Shown piece after piece: positions 9,544 to 33,384 of a stretch of DNA of 64,000 nt. A program made the position numbers and the translations under genes. The notes under the pieces were generated by a model. That model was given only the letters and a program-made list of their open reading frames with translations. It was not told the origin of the DNA and made no database searches. Origin of the DNA: Actinacidiphila guanduensis (GTDB lineage: Bacteria; Actinomycetota; Actinomycetes; Streptomycetales; Streptomycetaceae); NCBI RefSeq assembly GCF_900103985.1, contig NZ_FNIE01000004.1, positions 310,001 through 374,000 on the forward strand. The letters run 5' to 3'. Position 1 is the first letter of the stretch, and each line of letters opens with the position of its first letter.

Positions 9544-11218
9544 GGCCGAGGTCCTTCCCGCCGCCGCGCAGGCCGTAGGGGCGCACCAGGCGCCGGACCG
9601 AGGGCAGTGCCTGGCCGCGCACCCAGCGCAGGGTGCGCAGCCGGCCCTGCAGGCTCAGCACGTACTCCAGGTCGTCGGGGTCGCCGAAGCCGTAGATCGG
9701 CGGGACGATCCGGTCGTGGCGCAGCCGCAGCAGGATGCGGTCGGCGGCCCGGCGGGGGCTCTGGTCGCCCTCGGCCGCGGCCCGGCACAGCGCGAGGGTG
9801 AAGTCGAGCAGGTCGCGGTACTCGGGGATGCTCTGGTGGCAGGCGCCGGTCGCGGGGTCGGCGCGCAGCCCCGCGAGGGCCGCTTCCGAGCCGCCCGCGG
9901 CCAGTTCCTTGGCGCTGCGCTTGAGGGAGAGCGCGTCGAACATCGTGCCGAGCAGCCAGACCCGCGCCAGCGCGCTCCACAGGTCGAAGGAGCCGCTGGC
10001 GGTGAGCGCGGCGGCGACCAGGGCGTCGTGCCGGTCGGCCATGCCGTGCTGGAGGCGTTCGAGGTAGCGGAAGCGGCCCGGCGAGAAGTCGCCGTCGCGG
10101 GCGCCGGCGAGTATGTCGCCCGCGGCGACCAGGACGAGTTGCGCGGAGGCGTACAGGTCGCGGCCGAGCAGCGGGTCGCCGCCGAGGGCGGCGCGGTCCA
10201 GCAGCAGCATGCGGTCGCCGACGGTGTGCGAGGCGCGCCAGTGCGGGTCCTGCTCGATCCAGCCGGTCAGCGGCTGGGCGCCGGCGAGTTGGGCGGCGAT
10301 CGCGGGGTGGCGCTCGGCGTGGCGCAGCACCTCGCGCCACAGTTCCTGGGTGCCGTGTCCGGCCGGGGCGGGGTGGTGGGCGGCGTCCAGGGAGAGGGTG
10401 ACGACGGCGGGCACGGTGGGCGGCGGGGTGCCCTCGGCGTTGCGGAAGTGGCCGACCTGGAGCCAGCCGCCGTCGAAGACGTGCGTGAGGGTGCCCTGCG
10501 ACCAGGGGTGGGAGCCGGGCCGGGGCGCGGCGAGGCGTTCGTAGGGCTGCACGCCGACGGCGTGGAAGCCGTAGGTGCGGGTGGCGCGGGTGCTGACCCG
10601 CTCGGCGCCGATGGCGCGGGCGACCGCGGAGTCGGGGCCCTGGGTGTCGATGACGAGGCCGGTGCGCAGTTCGCCGCCGGACTCCAGGGCGAGGCGGACG
10701 AAGCCGTCCTCGGTCACGGCCTTGTCCACCCGGGTCCGCTGGCGCACCCGCACGCCGCGCCTGGCGGCGGCCGCCAGCAGCCAGGCGTCCAGGTCGGGCC
10801 GGTGGAAGTGGCTCTCGCCGTGCTCGGAGGGCACGTTGAACTGCAGGCTGCGCCCGGCCCGGTGCTCGTGGCCGGCCTCGTGGTGGACGAAGCCCCAGGT
10901 GCGGTGGATGCCGGAGGCGTGCGAGACCTCGGTGCGCACCCGGCCCGCGTCGGCGAGCAGGGCGGCCTCGGGCAGCCGGTAGCGGGCGGCGATCAGCTCG
11001 TAGAGGAACGAGGTGCACGGCAGGGTGGCCTCGCCGCCCGCGATGCGCGGGTGGTGGTCCTCGCCGAGGAGCTGGACGCTCAGGCCGTTGCGGGCGAGGG
11101 CGGCGGCCAGCAGGGTGCCGGTGATCCCGGTGCCCAGGATCGTCACGTCCGCGTGGCTGGCCGCGCGGCCGCCGGCGGTGGCGCCGTGGTTGTCGGGTTG
11201 GCTGGTCATCTTCCCCAT
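9533..11218 (-). CDS. Flavin-dependent halogenase homologue lacking hallmark residues
   Basis: The protein has about 561 residues from ATG 11218; ATG 11209 is an alternative start. The N-terminal FAD-binding motif GTGITG is intact and the whole sequence aligns with its upstream neighbour (11307-12944). Two positions that define flavin halogenases differ. The lysine conserved in the neighbour (KRNFGF) is a histidine here (HRTWGF, His105), and the WxWxIP motif is WLQVGH (about residue 252). It may be a halogenase paralogue doing a different flavin oxidation, such as the oxidative dechlorination proposed in armeniaspirol biosynthesis, or an inactive copy. The intact, coupled gene argues for function. 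Confidence 0.78.
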   Translation of the reverse strand: MGKMTSQPDNHGATAGGRAASHADVTILGTGITGTLLAAALARNGLSVQLLGEDHHPRIAGGEATLPCTSFLYELIAARYRLPEAALLADAGRVRTEVSHASGIHRTWGFVHHEAGHEHRAGRSLQFNVPSEHGESHFHRPDLDAWLLAAAARRGVRVRQRTRVDKAVTEDGFVRLALESGGELRTGLVIDTQGPDSAVARAIGAERVSTRATRTYGFHAVGVQPYERLAAPRPGSHPWSQGTLTHVFDGGWLQVGHFRNAEGTPPPTVPAVVTLSLDAAHHPAPAGHGTQELWREVLRHAERHPAIAAQLAGAQPLTGWIEQDPHWRASHTVGDRMLLLDRAALGGDPLLGRDLYASAQLVLVAAGDILAGARDGDFSPGRFRYLERLQHGMADRHDALVAAALTASGSFDLWSALARVWLLGTMFDALSLKRSAKELAAGGSEAALAGLRADPATGACHQSIPEYRDLLDFTLALCRAAAEGDQSPRRAADRILLRLRHDRIVPPIYGFGDPDDLEYVLSLQGRLRTLRWVRGQALPSVRRLVRPYGLRGGGKDLGHDE

Positions 11219-11306
11219 CACCTGCTCGGTTCGGGCGCGGGTCGCATGGTCGGTCGGGTGCGGTCGCGCGGAAGGGGTCTCGGGCGCGGCCGCACCCGGG
11301 CTCGGG

Positions 11307-12944
11307 TCAGCCGCGGCTGGGCACGTGCTCGCGGGCGAAGGCGGACATGGCGCCGGTGATGGTGCCGGCGATGTGCGCGGGCGCCTTGGTGCGGGCCCAC
11401 GCCGCGGTGCGGGCCATCCGCGGCGGGGTGGCGTGGAAGAAGTGGTTCTCCGGGCGGGCGAGTTGCAGCGGCGGCGGCAGGAAGTCGGCCTGGCCGAGCA
11501 GGTCGAAGATGCGCCGGGACGCCTCGCGCGGCTCCAGGGTGCCGTCCTCGACCTGGTCGCTGAGCGACGTGGAGGCACGCAGCAGCTCGTTGGTGCCGTC
11601 GTGGGTGGGGAAGGGCGAGCCGAGGTACTTGGCGTCCTCCAGCTCCAGCAGCGGCTGGACGTCGCCGAAGCGGCGCAGCCGGTCGTAGGCGGTCTGCAGG
11701 CTGAAGGTGCCCAGCACCGTGGAGATCGCCCAGACCCTGAAGACCGCGTTCCACAGGTCGTAGTCGCGGAAGGCGGTGAAGGAGCTGTGCACGAGGTCGT
11801 CGTTGGCGTCCAGCAGGCGCTGCTCCAACTGCTCGACCAGGGCGAAGCGTTCGCGGGAGAAGTCGTCGTCGCGGATCGCGGCCAGCAGCCGGTGGCCCAG
11901 GACGTTGACGACCTCCAGGGTGTTGGTCATGCCGCGCGAGTAGAGGGCGTCGATGAAGCCGGCGGCGTGCGCGGTCACGCAGTAGCGGTCGCCCACCGTG
12001 CCGGACGCCGAGTACTGCAGCCGGCCCGTGGAGACCCACTCGCGCACCGGGCGCGCGTTCCTGAACTGCGGGGCGATGTCGGGGAATCGGCGCAGGAAGT
12101 CGTCGAACTCCTGCTGCGGCGGCCCGTCGGGGCGCGGGTGGCGCCGCGGGTCGAGGGTCAGGCCCACGCTGACCAGCGGGTTGGTGCCGTCCTTGGTGTT
12201 GTCGAAGGGGATCACCCACAGCCAGCCGCCGTCGAAGACGTGGTGCAGGGTGCCCTGGTGCCAGGGGCTGGGATTGCCGTAGGCGGCGGGGGTGCGCACG
12301 ACCTCGTCGTAGGGCGTGACGTCGACCATGTGCGTGAACAGCGAGCGGGAGTGGTGGCGGAAGCGCGTCGGCTCCTCGCGCAGCCCGAACCGGGCGGCGA
12401 CCGGGGCCTTGTGGCCGCTGGCGTCGACCACGTAGCGGGCCAGGAACTTCTCCCCGCGGGCCGCCTCCAGGGTGACGCCCGACCCGTCGATGTCGATCGA
12501 CTCGATGCGGGTGTTCTGCCGCACCACCGCGCCGTAGCGGGCGGCGACGTAGGTCATGTAGGCGTCGATGTCCTGGCGGAAGAAGTGGTTCTCGGTGTGC
12601 AGCATCTTCGGGATGACGAACTGGTTGACCTCTTCGGGCCGTTGGGCCTCGCCCTCGCGCTGGTAGACGAAGCCGAAGTTGCGCTTGACGCCGCAGGCGC
12701 CGGTGACGTGCTTGCGCACGCTCGCGAAGCTCGACAGGTGCCCGATCTCGGGCACGCCGTAGCGGGCGGCGACGACCTTCAGCAGCACGGAGGTGTAGGG
12801 GATCGTGGACTCGCCGATGGCGAACCGCGGGTGGCTGCCGGCGTCCAGCAGCAGCACCTTGGCCCCGTTGCGGGCGAGCACCGACGCCAGGATCGAGCCG
12901 GCGATGCCGGCCCCCAGGATGGCGACGTCATGGCGTTCGGTCAT
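11307..12944 (-). CDS. FADH2-dependent halogenase
   Basis: The 545-residue protein shows the three features of flavin halogenases: GAGIAG FAD-binding loop at residues 11-16, the candidate catalytic lysine in KRNFGF (Lys87) and WLWVIP at residues 241-246. The GESTIP motif after the FAD loop is also conserved. It is distinct from the PltA-type enzyme at 27716 and longer, as expected for halogenases acting on carrier-bound or phenolic substrates. A role in chlorinating the resorcinol part or an additional pyrrole position is plausible but cannot be assigned from sequence. An 88-bp gap separates it from the degenerate paralogue downstream. Confidence 0.88.
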   Translation of the reverse strand: MTERHDVAILGAGIAGSILASVLARNGAKVLLLDAGSHPRFAIGESTIPYTSVLLKVVAARYGVPEIGHLSSFASVRKHVTGACGVKRNFGFVYQREGEAQRPEEVNQFVIPKMLHTENHFFRQDIDAYMTYVAARYGAVVRQNTRIESIDIDGSGVTLEAARGEKFLARYVVDASGHKAPVAARFGLREEPTRFRHHSRSLFTHMVDVTPYDEVVRTPAAYGNPSPWHQGTLHHVFDGGWLWVIPFDNTKDGTNPLVSVGLTLDPRRHPRPDGPPQQEFDDFLRRFPDIAPQFRNARPVREWVSTGRLQYSASGTVGDRYCVTAHAAGFIDALYSRGMTNTLEVVNVLGHRLLAAIRDDDFSRERFALVEQLEQRLLDANDDLVHSSFTAFRDYDLWNAVFRVWAISTVLGTFSLQTAYDRLRRFGDVQPLLELEDAKYLGSPFPTHDGTNELLRASTSLSDQVEDGTLEPREASRRIFDLLGQADFLPPPLQLARPENHFFHATPPRMARTAAWARTKAPAHIAGTITGAMSAFAREHVPSRG

Positions 12945-13164
12945 CTGATGCCTCTCTTGTCCTTGTGCTGCCGGTCGGGTGGTACGGGGGCCGGTCGCGG
13001 GGCTCGTCCCCGGGCGGGGCGGGTCCCGGTGGTGCGGTGCGGGCGGGGGGGGTGCGGGGGGTGCGGGCGTTCCGAGCGGTGGGCGCGGTACGGCGGGGAC
13101 GCGGGTGCGGCGATCGCGGGCGCTGGTGCGGCGGCGGTGGCGGCGGTTGCGGCCCTTTCGGGGC
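12945..13164. other. G-rich spacer inside the biosynthetic operon
   Basis: This 220-bp gap between two same-strand genes is far longer than the other junctions of the operon, most of which overlap. The + strand (the template strand here) is extremely G-rich between about 13000 and 13060, with many runs of three to eight G, and could form G-quadruplexes. No coding potential is visible. It may hold an internal promoter for the tailoring genes or slow transcription after the PKS genes. Confidence 0.4.
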
Positions 13165-27715
<14,551 letters not shown>

Positions 27716-27719
<4 letters not shown>

Positions 27720-29062
27720 TTCAGCAGCGCCGCCCCGGAGGGGGTGGTCATGCTGCCCAGGTGCTGGTGCCACAGGTGGTCGGGATCGCTCTCGACCGCC
27801 GTGACGATCTTGCGCATCGCGGCCAGCGCCCGCGGCTCGTCGTCGTCGTAGACGTCGCCCTGGAGCATCTTCAGCACGTCCAGCCGGTACCGCGGGTCCT
27901 GCACGAAGGCCGTGAACAGGATGTTGAGGCGGTAGTAGATGGAGATGAACTCGTACCAGTTGCTGACCCCGCGGCGCAGGGTGCGCTCGTACTCGGCGAA
28001 CCGCGGCTTGGTGAAGTCGCCGGCCGCGGCGGCGGCGATGATGTCCTTGGTGGCGATGCGGGCGCTGTTGAGCGCGACGCTGACCCCGCTGGAGAAGATC
28101 GGGTCGACGAAGCGGGCGGCGTCGCCGATCAGCACCCACTTGTCGCCGGTGATCTCCTTCATGCCGTAGCTGTAGTCGCCCTCGGCCTTGAACGGGCGGA
28201 CCCGCTCGGAGTCCCGCAGGGCGCTGCGCAGTTCGGGGCGGCTGCCGACGCACTCCCAGAAGAAGCCCTCCAGGTCGTCCTTGGAGGCGGTGAAGTGCTT
28301 CTTCTGCGTGACGACCCCGACGCTGGTGATGGTGTCGGTGATCGGGATCTGCCACACCCAGGTGTCGGTGATGGGCAGGAAGTGGATGAAGATGTAGTCG
28401 GCCTTCTTCTTGTCGTGCGAGAGCGCGGTGCGGTCCAGGCCGTCGAACCAGGCGTGCACGGCGTACTGGTTGAAGACCGGGTCGGGCACCTTCAGCTTCA
28501 GCTGGCGGCCGAGCATGGTGCCGCGGCCGCTGGCGTCGACCACCATGCGCACGGTCCAGCCGTCGTCCTTGCCGCGCACGGGGCGCAGCACCGGGTGCTC
28601 GCCGGAGAAGTCGACGCTGCCGATGCGGGTGTCCTCCAGCACCTTGGCGCCGCAGGAGTTGGCGTGCTGGAGCAGCAGCTGGTCGAACTTGCCGCGGTCC
28701 ACGTGGTAGGTGTGGGCCTGCTCGACGCCGGGCTGGTCGCGCTCGTCGAACTCGATCTCGGCGGCGCCCAGTCCGTGGGACAGGCCGGAGAAGCCGAGGG
28801 TGGGGATGCCCTTGGGGGCGGCCGAGGTCCAGGCCGCGCCGAACTTGCGGGGGAAGCCGGCCTTCTCGACCAGCTCCAGGGCGCCGATGTCGCGCAGCAC
28901 CGGGGTGGTGGCGGGCACCAGGGACTCCCCGACGTGCGGCCGGGGGAAGGTTTCACCCTCGAAGACCGCCACGGACAGGCCGGCCCGGGCAAGGTAGCTG
29001 GCCGCGGTGGAGCCCGCCGGGCCCCCGCCGATGATTCCGATGTCGTAGTCGACTGCGGACAA
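27716..29062 (-). CDS. PltA-type pyrrolyl-carrier-protein halogenase
   Basis: The 448-residue flavin halogenase has GGGPAGS (residues 12-18), GESLVP (45-50), a candidate catalytic Lys73 in RKFGAAW and the WVWQIP motif. The start is a TTG with a GAGGAG ribosome site five bases upstream. Length and motifs match the halogenases that chlorinate pyrrole bound to a carrier protein, as in pyoluteorin and related pathways. Its location directly after the carrier-protein gene and overlapping the PKS start supports action on pyrrolyl-S-PCP before chain extension. Mono- versus dichlorination cannot be read from sequence. Confidence 0.92.
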
Positions 29063-29093
29063 GACTGCTCCTCATACGGTCGGTGTGGGTGGA

Positions 29094-29378
29094 TCAGGCC
29101 ATCGCGGCGGGGTCGCCCTGCAGCCGGAAGACCAGGCCGCTGATGGCGTCCAGCGTCTTGAAGTTGCGGCCGACGATGTGCTCGGGCGGGATGTAGAGCC
29201 GGTACTGGTCCTGTATGTGGGCGATCAGCTCGGTGGTGTTGAGCGAGGTGAGGATGCCGAGCTGGAGCAGCGGGGCGTCGGTGTCGAGGCCGGCCGTGCC
29301 CTCGGGCAGGAAGCGCTTCTCCACGAACGCCTTCAGTTCGGCGAGGATCTCCTCCAGGGCGACGGTCTCTTCGGGCAT
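29094..29378 (-). CDS. Peptidyl carrier protein for proline/pyrrole (PltL-like)
   Basis: The free-standing carrier protein has 94 residues. The phosphopantetheine site is in LGILTSLNT, the typical context of PCPs that carry prolyl and pyrrolyl groups (PltL, CloN5 type). A GGAGG ribosome site lies seven bases before the ATG. It is the first gene of the ~24-kb leftward operon. The prolyl-AMP ligase and dehydrogenase that act on it are encoded by the divergent operon, so both halves of starter synthesis are driven from one control region. Confidence 0.92.
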   Translation of the reverse strand: MPEETVALEEILAELKAFVEKRFLPEGTAGLDTDAPLLQLGILTSLNTTELIAHIQDQYRLYIPPEHIVGRNFKTLDAISGLVFRLQGDPAAMA

Positions 29379-29947
29379 GCGGCGGCCTCCGGGGTGCGGG
29401 CGGGATGGGGCGTGACGGCCGGACGCGCCGCCGTGGGTGCCCGCCGGGGGCGCCCGCCGCGGTCCGCGGTGCGGTCGGTGCGGTCGCGGTGCGGGGCTGG
29501 GGCGGCGGGGCCGGGCTGAGCAGGTGAGGGCGGGTCGGGTGTTCCTTCGGCCGTTCCTGGCGGGCCGGCCACGGGTTCGGATCGCGGTCGGCCCGGGGCC
29601 CAACCGTAATCAGCGGGCCCTGCCTCGTGCTTCACCACACGTGATGAATTGCGTGACGGGCCGTCCGGGCCGATCCGGTACCCAAGGGGGAGGTGCGCGG
29701 GCGCGCCCGCGCGGGGCGCGGGCAGAAAGGATGAGTACCCGCGGCCGTCGCAGCGCGGCCCCTTCAGCGGCAAGGATCGACGCGGGCGCTCCCGGGCCCG
29801 CGGCGGTGTCGCCGCGGCGGCCGAGGACGCCTCCGCCCGCCGCCGCCAAGGCCCCGGGCATGCCCTGCGACCTGCGCGTCCGCCCGGCTCCCGGGAGCTG
29901 CCGGGGAGTCGGGCGCACGCGCCCGGAACTTCCTGGAGGCCGAAGCA
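29379..29947. promoter_or_regulatory. Divergent control region of the two biosynthetic operons
   Basis: This 569-bp non-coding stretch separates the leftward operon (from 29378) and the rightward operon (from 29948). Most of it is GC-rich without coding features. A more AT-rich core around 29605-29655 holds an imperfect dyad and is the likely site of regulator binding. Exact promoters cannot be assigned. Confidence 0.7.
29631..29648. promoter_or_regulatory. Imperfect 18-bp dyad, candidate operator
   Basis: TTCACCACACGTGATGAA has the symmetric form TTCAnCACnnGTGnTGAA, with 14 of 18 positions symmetric. It lies about 250 bp from one start and 300 bp from the other. It is a candidate site for the LuxR-type regulator encoded at 33361-34074 and shares the ACACGTG core with the palindrome near 2120. 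Confidence 0.45.
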
Positions 29948-30661
29948 GTGCTCCTCGACCCGGCCCTTCCCCGACTGCTGTGCCTGCCGCACGCCGGCGG
30001 CAGCGCGGTGGCGTTCCACCCCTGGCGCGGGCGGTTCGCCGCTTCCGCCCGGGTGACCCCGGTGGAACTGCCCGGCCACGGCACCCGGCGGCGCGAGCCG
30101 CTGCTCCACGAGCCCGGCGCCCTCCTCGACGTGCTCACCGCCGAGCTGGCGGCCGCCGCCGACGGCCCCTACGTCCTGTTCGGCCACAGCTTCGGCGCGC
30201 TGGTCGCCTTCGAGCTGGCGCACCGGCTGGCCGCCACAGCGGCCGGCCCGCCGCTGGCCCTGATCGTCTCCGGCCGCAACGCCCCCGCGGTCCCGCACCC
30301 GCTCGCTGCGCTGCACGACGCGCCCACCCCGGCGCTGCTGCACGGCCTGCGTGCCCTGCAGGGCACCCTGCCCGCGGTGGAGCAGAGCCCGGAGCTGCTG
30401 GAGGTGTTCCTGCCGCCGCTGCGCGCCGACCTGCGGATGACCGAGACCTACCGGCGGCCCGAACTGCCGCCGCTGTCCTGCCCGGTGCAGGTGGTGGCCG
30501 GCGACCTCGACCCGGTGGTGGACGACGCGGGGCTGGCCGCCTGGCAGGACGAGACGACGGGGCCCTGCCGGGTGCAGCGGGTGCGCGGCGGCCACATGAT
30601 CCTCGACTCCCCCGCCCTGCACGCGTGCGTGGACGCCCTGTTCGCGCTCGACGCCCGCTGA
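29948..30661 (+). CDS. Type II thioesterase
   Basis: The 237-residue alpha/beta hydrolase starts at a GTG with GGAGG eight bases upstream. The nucleophile is Ser81 in GHSFGA, the catalytic His is His216 in RGGHMI and an acidic residue lies in GDLDP (about 186-188). The N-terminal CLPHAGGSA is the usual oxyanion segment. Such enzymes remove wrongly primed or stalled acyl groups from carrier domains. Since no PKS in the cluster has a fused thioesterase, it might also help product release, as proposed for discrete thioesterases of pyoluteorin-like pathways. Confidence 0.93.
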   Translation: MLLDPALPRLLCLPHAGGSAVAFHPWRGRFAASARVTPVELPGHGTRRREPLLHEPGALLDVLTAELAAAADGPYVLFGHSFGALVAFELAHRLAATAAGPPLALIVSGRNAPAVPHPLAALHDAPTPALLHGLRALQGTLPAVEQSPELLEVFLPPLRADLRMTETYRRPELPPLSCPVQVVAGDLDPVVDDAGLAAWQDETTGPCRVQRVRGGHMILDSPALHACVDALFALDAR

Positions 30662-30691
30662 CCCGTTCTTCCCGAACTCCCAGGAGCAGCA

Positions 30692-31825
30692 GTGGACTTC
30701 CACCTGAGCGCGGAGCAGTCCGCGCGTGTCGAGCGCACGTTGAAGGACGCCGCCGAGGCGTTCCCCGCCGGGCGGCCACCGGACGGCTTCGCCCGCGCCG
30801 ACTGGCGGACAATGGGCGAGCTGGGCCTGCTGGGCACCTGCCTGCCCGCGGAGTACGGCGGCGGCGGGCTCGGCGCGCTGGACACCGCGCTGGTGATCGA
30901 GGCGTTCGGCCGGGCCTGCACCGACACCGGCCTGGTCTTCGCGGCCAGTGCCCACCAGTTCGCCTGCGCGGTGCCGATCGCCGAGTACGGTTCGGACGCG
31001 GTGCGCAAGAGCCGGCTGCCCGACCTCGCCTCGGGCGCCGCGATCGCGGGCAACGCGATGACCGAGCCGGACTCCGGCTCCGATGTCTCCCACTTGCAGG
31101 TGACGGCCCGCCAGGTGCAGGGCGGCTGGGTGCTGAACGGCACCAAGAGCTTCGTCAGCAACGGCCCCGTCTGCGATGTCCTGGTCACCTACGCCACGAG
31201 CGACCCGGACATGGGCTACCTCGGGCAGACCGCCTTCGTGGTGGACGCGACCGCCGACGGCGTCCGCAGGAGCGAGCCCTTCGACAAGATGGGGCTGTGG
31301 ACCTGCCGGGCCGGCTCGGTGGACTTCGAGGACTGCTTCGTGCCCGACGAGCAGGTGCTCGGGCGGCCCGGGATGGGCGCGGCGATCTTCCAGGGGTCCA
31401 TGGGCTGGGAGCGGGCCTGCCTGTTCGCCGGGTACGTCGGGCTGCTGGACCGGCTGGTCGGGCAGTGCGCGGCCTTCGCCCGCGAGCGCCGCCAGTCCGG
31501 CCGGCCGATCGGCTCCTTCCAGGCGGTCTCGCACCGGATCGTGGACATGAAGCTGCGGCTGGAGAGCGCCCGGCTGCTGCTCTACCGGGCCTGCGCGGAG
31601 ATGGACTCCGGCGGCCGCGCGGTACTGCCGGTGGCGCTGGCCAAGCTCGCGGTCTCCGAGGCGGCCGTGCGGAGTGCGCTGGACGCGGTGCGGGTCTTCG
31701 GCGGCCGCGGCTACCTCGCGGAGCACGGCATCGAGGCCGCGCTGCGCGACTCGGTGCCCACCGTGCTGTTCTCGGGCACCTCGGAGATGCAGAAGGAGAT
31801 CGCGGCGAAGGAGATGGGACTGTGA
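30692..31825 (+). CDS. Prolyl-carrier-protein dehydrogenase (PltE-like, acyl-CoA dehydrogenase fold)
   Basis: The 377-residue protein has the acyl-CoA dehydrogenase fold, with MTEPDSGSDV and the C-terminal FGGRGYLAEHG region that binds FAD. The usual catalytic Glu motif near the C-terminus (YEGTSE) reads FSGTSE. Instead Glu240 in GWERACL sits where isovaleryl-CoA-dehydrogenase-like enzymes keep their base, as in known prolyl oxidases. It would oxidise prolyl-S-PCP to pyrrolyl-S-PCP. The GTG start has AGGAG upstream, and the stop overlaps the GTG of the prolyl-AMP ligase. Confidence 0.9.
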   Translation: MDFHLSAEQSARVERTLKDAAEAFPAGRPPDGFARADWRTMGELGLLGTCLPAEYGGGGLGALDTALVIEAFGRACTDTGLVFAASAHQFACAVPIAEYGSDAVRKSRLPDLASGAAIAGNAMTEPDSGSDVSHLQVTARQVQGGWVLNGTKSFVSNGPVCDVLVTYATSDPDMGYLGQTAFVVDATADGVRRSEPFDKMGLWTCRAGSVDFEDCFVPDEQVLGRPGMGAAIFQGSMGWERACLFAGYVGLLDRLVGQCAAFARERRQSGRPIGSFQAVSHRIVDMKLRLESARLLLYRACAEMDSGGRAVLPVALAKLAVSEAAVRSALDAVRVFGGRGYLAEHGIEAALRDSVPTVLFSGTSEMQKEIAAKEMGL

Positions 31826-33384
31826 GCACGGGACACGGAGTCGTGGGCGGAGCGGGCGGCGGCGTGCCGGCGGGAGGTGACGGCGCCGCGGAAACCGGTG
31901 CCCGGCTGCTGTACGAGCCCGTGATCGAGGCTGCCCACGCCACCCCGCACGCCCTGGCGGTCGACGCGCCCGACGGGCGGCTGGACTACGCCGGGCTGGA
32001 CGAGCTGGCCGGCCGCTACGCCGCCGCCCTCGGGGCGCTCGGGGTGCGGCCCGGCGACCGGGTGGTGCTGTGGGCGCCCAAGGGCCTGCACGTGGTGGCG
32101 CTGATGCAGGGGTGCCTGCGGGCGGGGGCGCTGTACGTGCCGGTGTCCTCCACCAATCCGCCCTCGCGGCTGGCCCGGATCGCCACCGCCTGCACCGCCG
32201 CGCTGGTGGTGACCGACAAGGAGGGCGCCGAGAACGTCGCGGAGTCCGGCGGGCAGGAGCCGGAAGTGACGACGTTCGAGCGGCTGCTGGCCGCCGCCGA
32301 GGGCCGGCCGGTGCCCGCCCCCGTGGCCGGTTCGCCGGACGCGGCCGCGTACATCCTGTTCACCTCCGGCTCCACCGGCGAGCCCAAGGGGGTGTGCCTG
32401 AGCCACCGCAACGCGCTGTCCTTCGTCCGCTGGGCGGTGGCCGAACTCGGCCTCGGGCCGCAGGACCGGCTGTCCAACCACGCTCCCTTCAACTTCGACC
32501 TGTCGGTCTTCGACCTGTACGCGGCCTTCCTCGCCGGCGCCAGCGTCCATCTGGTGCCCGAGCAACTCGCCTACGCTCCCCCGCAGTTGCTGCGCTTCAT
32601 CAGCGACCACGCGCTGACCGTCTGGTACTCGGTGCCCTCCGCACTCACCTTGATGGCCACCCGCGGGGGCCTGCTGGAGCGGCCCGCGCCGCCCGCTCTG
32701 CGGGTGTGCGTGTTCGCCGGCGAGCCGTTCCCGCCCGCGCAGGTGCGCCAACTGCGCACCGCCTGGCCGCGGGTGCGGCTGTTCAACTGGTACGGGCCCA
32801 CCGAGACCAACGTGTGCACCTCCTACGAGGTGCTCGACGCCGATCTGGCGAGCGGGCGCGCGCTGCCGATCGGCACCGCCTGCTCCGGCGACACCCTGCA
32901 TTTCGGGGACGCCGAGCCCGGCCGACGCGGCCGCGAACTGCTGGTGTCGGGGCCGACGGTGATGCTCGGCTACTGGGGCCGCCCGCCGCAGCAGGGCCCG
33001 TACCCGACCGGCGACCTGGTCGAACCCGACGCGCGGGGGCGTCTGGAGTACGTGGGCCGGCGCGACCACATGGTCAAGATCCGCGGCAACCGGGTCGAAC
33101 TCGGCGAGATCGAGGCCGCGTTGGGGCTGCACCCGAAGGTGCGCGAGGTGGCGGTGCTGGTGGACGGCACCGGACTCGACGCCCGGCTGCACGCCGTCGT
33201 GGTCCCGGAACCGCACTCCGAGCCCGACCTCCTGGAACTGAAGAGGTGGAGCTCGGAGCGGCTGCCGTCCTACATGCTCGTGGACGCCATGAGCCTGGTG
33301 GCCGAACTCCCGCGCACCGACAACGGCAAGACGAACCGCCGCCTGCTCGCGGAGTCGGTGCTATCCGGCGGCCCCCAGGGCTGA
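31822..33384 (+). CDS. L-prolyl-AMP ligase (PltF-like stand-alone adenylation enzyme)
   Basis: The predicted protein has 520 residues. Adenylation motifs are complete: LFTSGSTGEPKG, NWYGPTETN, PTGDLV and the C-terminal catalytic lysine in TDNGKTNRR. The length fits a stand-alone adenylation enzyme without a carrier domain. Proline specificity is inferred from the neighbours (carrier protein, proline oxidase, pyrrole halogenase); the binding-pocket code was not derived. It starts at a GTG overlapping the upstream stop. Its 3' end overlaps the convergent regulator gene by 24 bp. Confidence 0.9.
   Translation: MSTGHGVVGGAGGGVPAGGDGAAETGARLLYEPVIEAAHATPHALAVDAPDGRLDYAGLDELAGRYAAALGALGVRPGDRVVLWAPKGLHVVALMQGCLRAGALYVPVSSTNPPSRLARIATACTAALVVTDKEGAENVAESGGQEPEVTTFERLLAAAEGRPVPAPVAGSPDAAAYILFTSGSTGEPKGVCLSHRNALSFVRWAVAELGLGPQDRLSNHAPFNFDLSVFDLYAAFLAGASVHLVPEQLAYAPPQLLRFISDHALTVWYSVPSALTLMATRGGLLERPAPPALRVCVFAGEPFPPAQVRQLRTAWPRVRLFNWYGPTETNVCTSYEVLDADLASGRALPIGTACSGDTLHFGDAEPGRRGRELLVSGPTVMLGYWGRPPQQGPYPTGDLVEPDARGRLEYVGRRDHMVKIRGNRVELGEIEAALGLHPKVREVAVLVDGTGLDARLHAVVVPEPHSEPDLLELKRWSSERLPSYMLVDAMSLVAELPRTDNGKTNRRLLAESVLSGGPQG

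Noticed and set aside
29610..29918. 102-residue minus-strand frame in the divergent control region
   Set aside because: Arg/Ala/Pro-rich without ribosome site; lies across the candidate operator.
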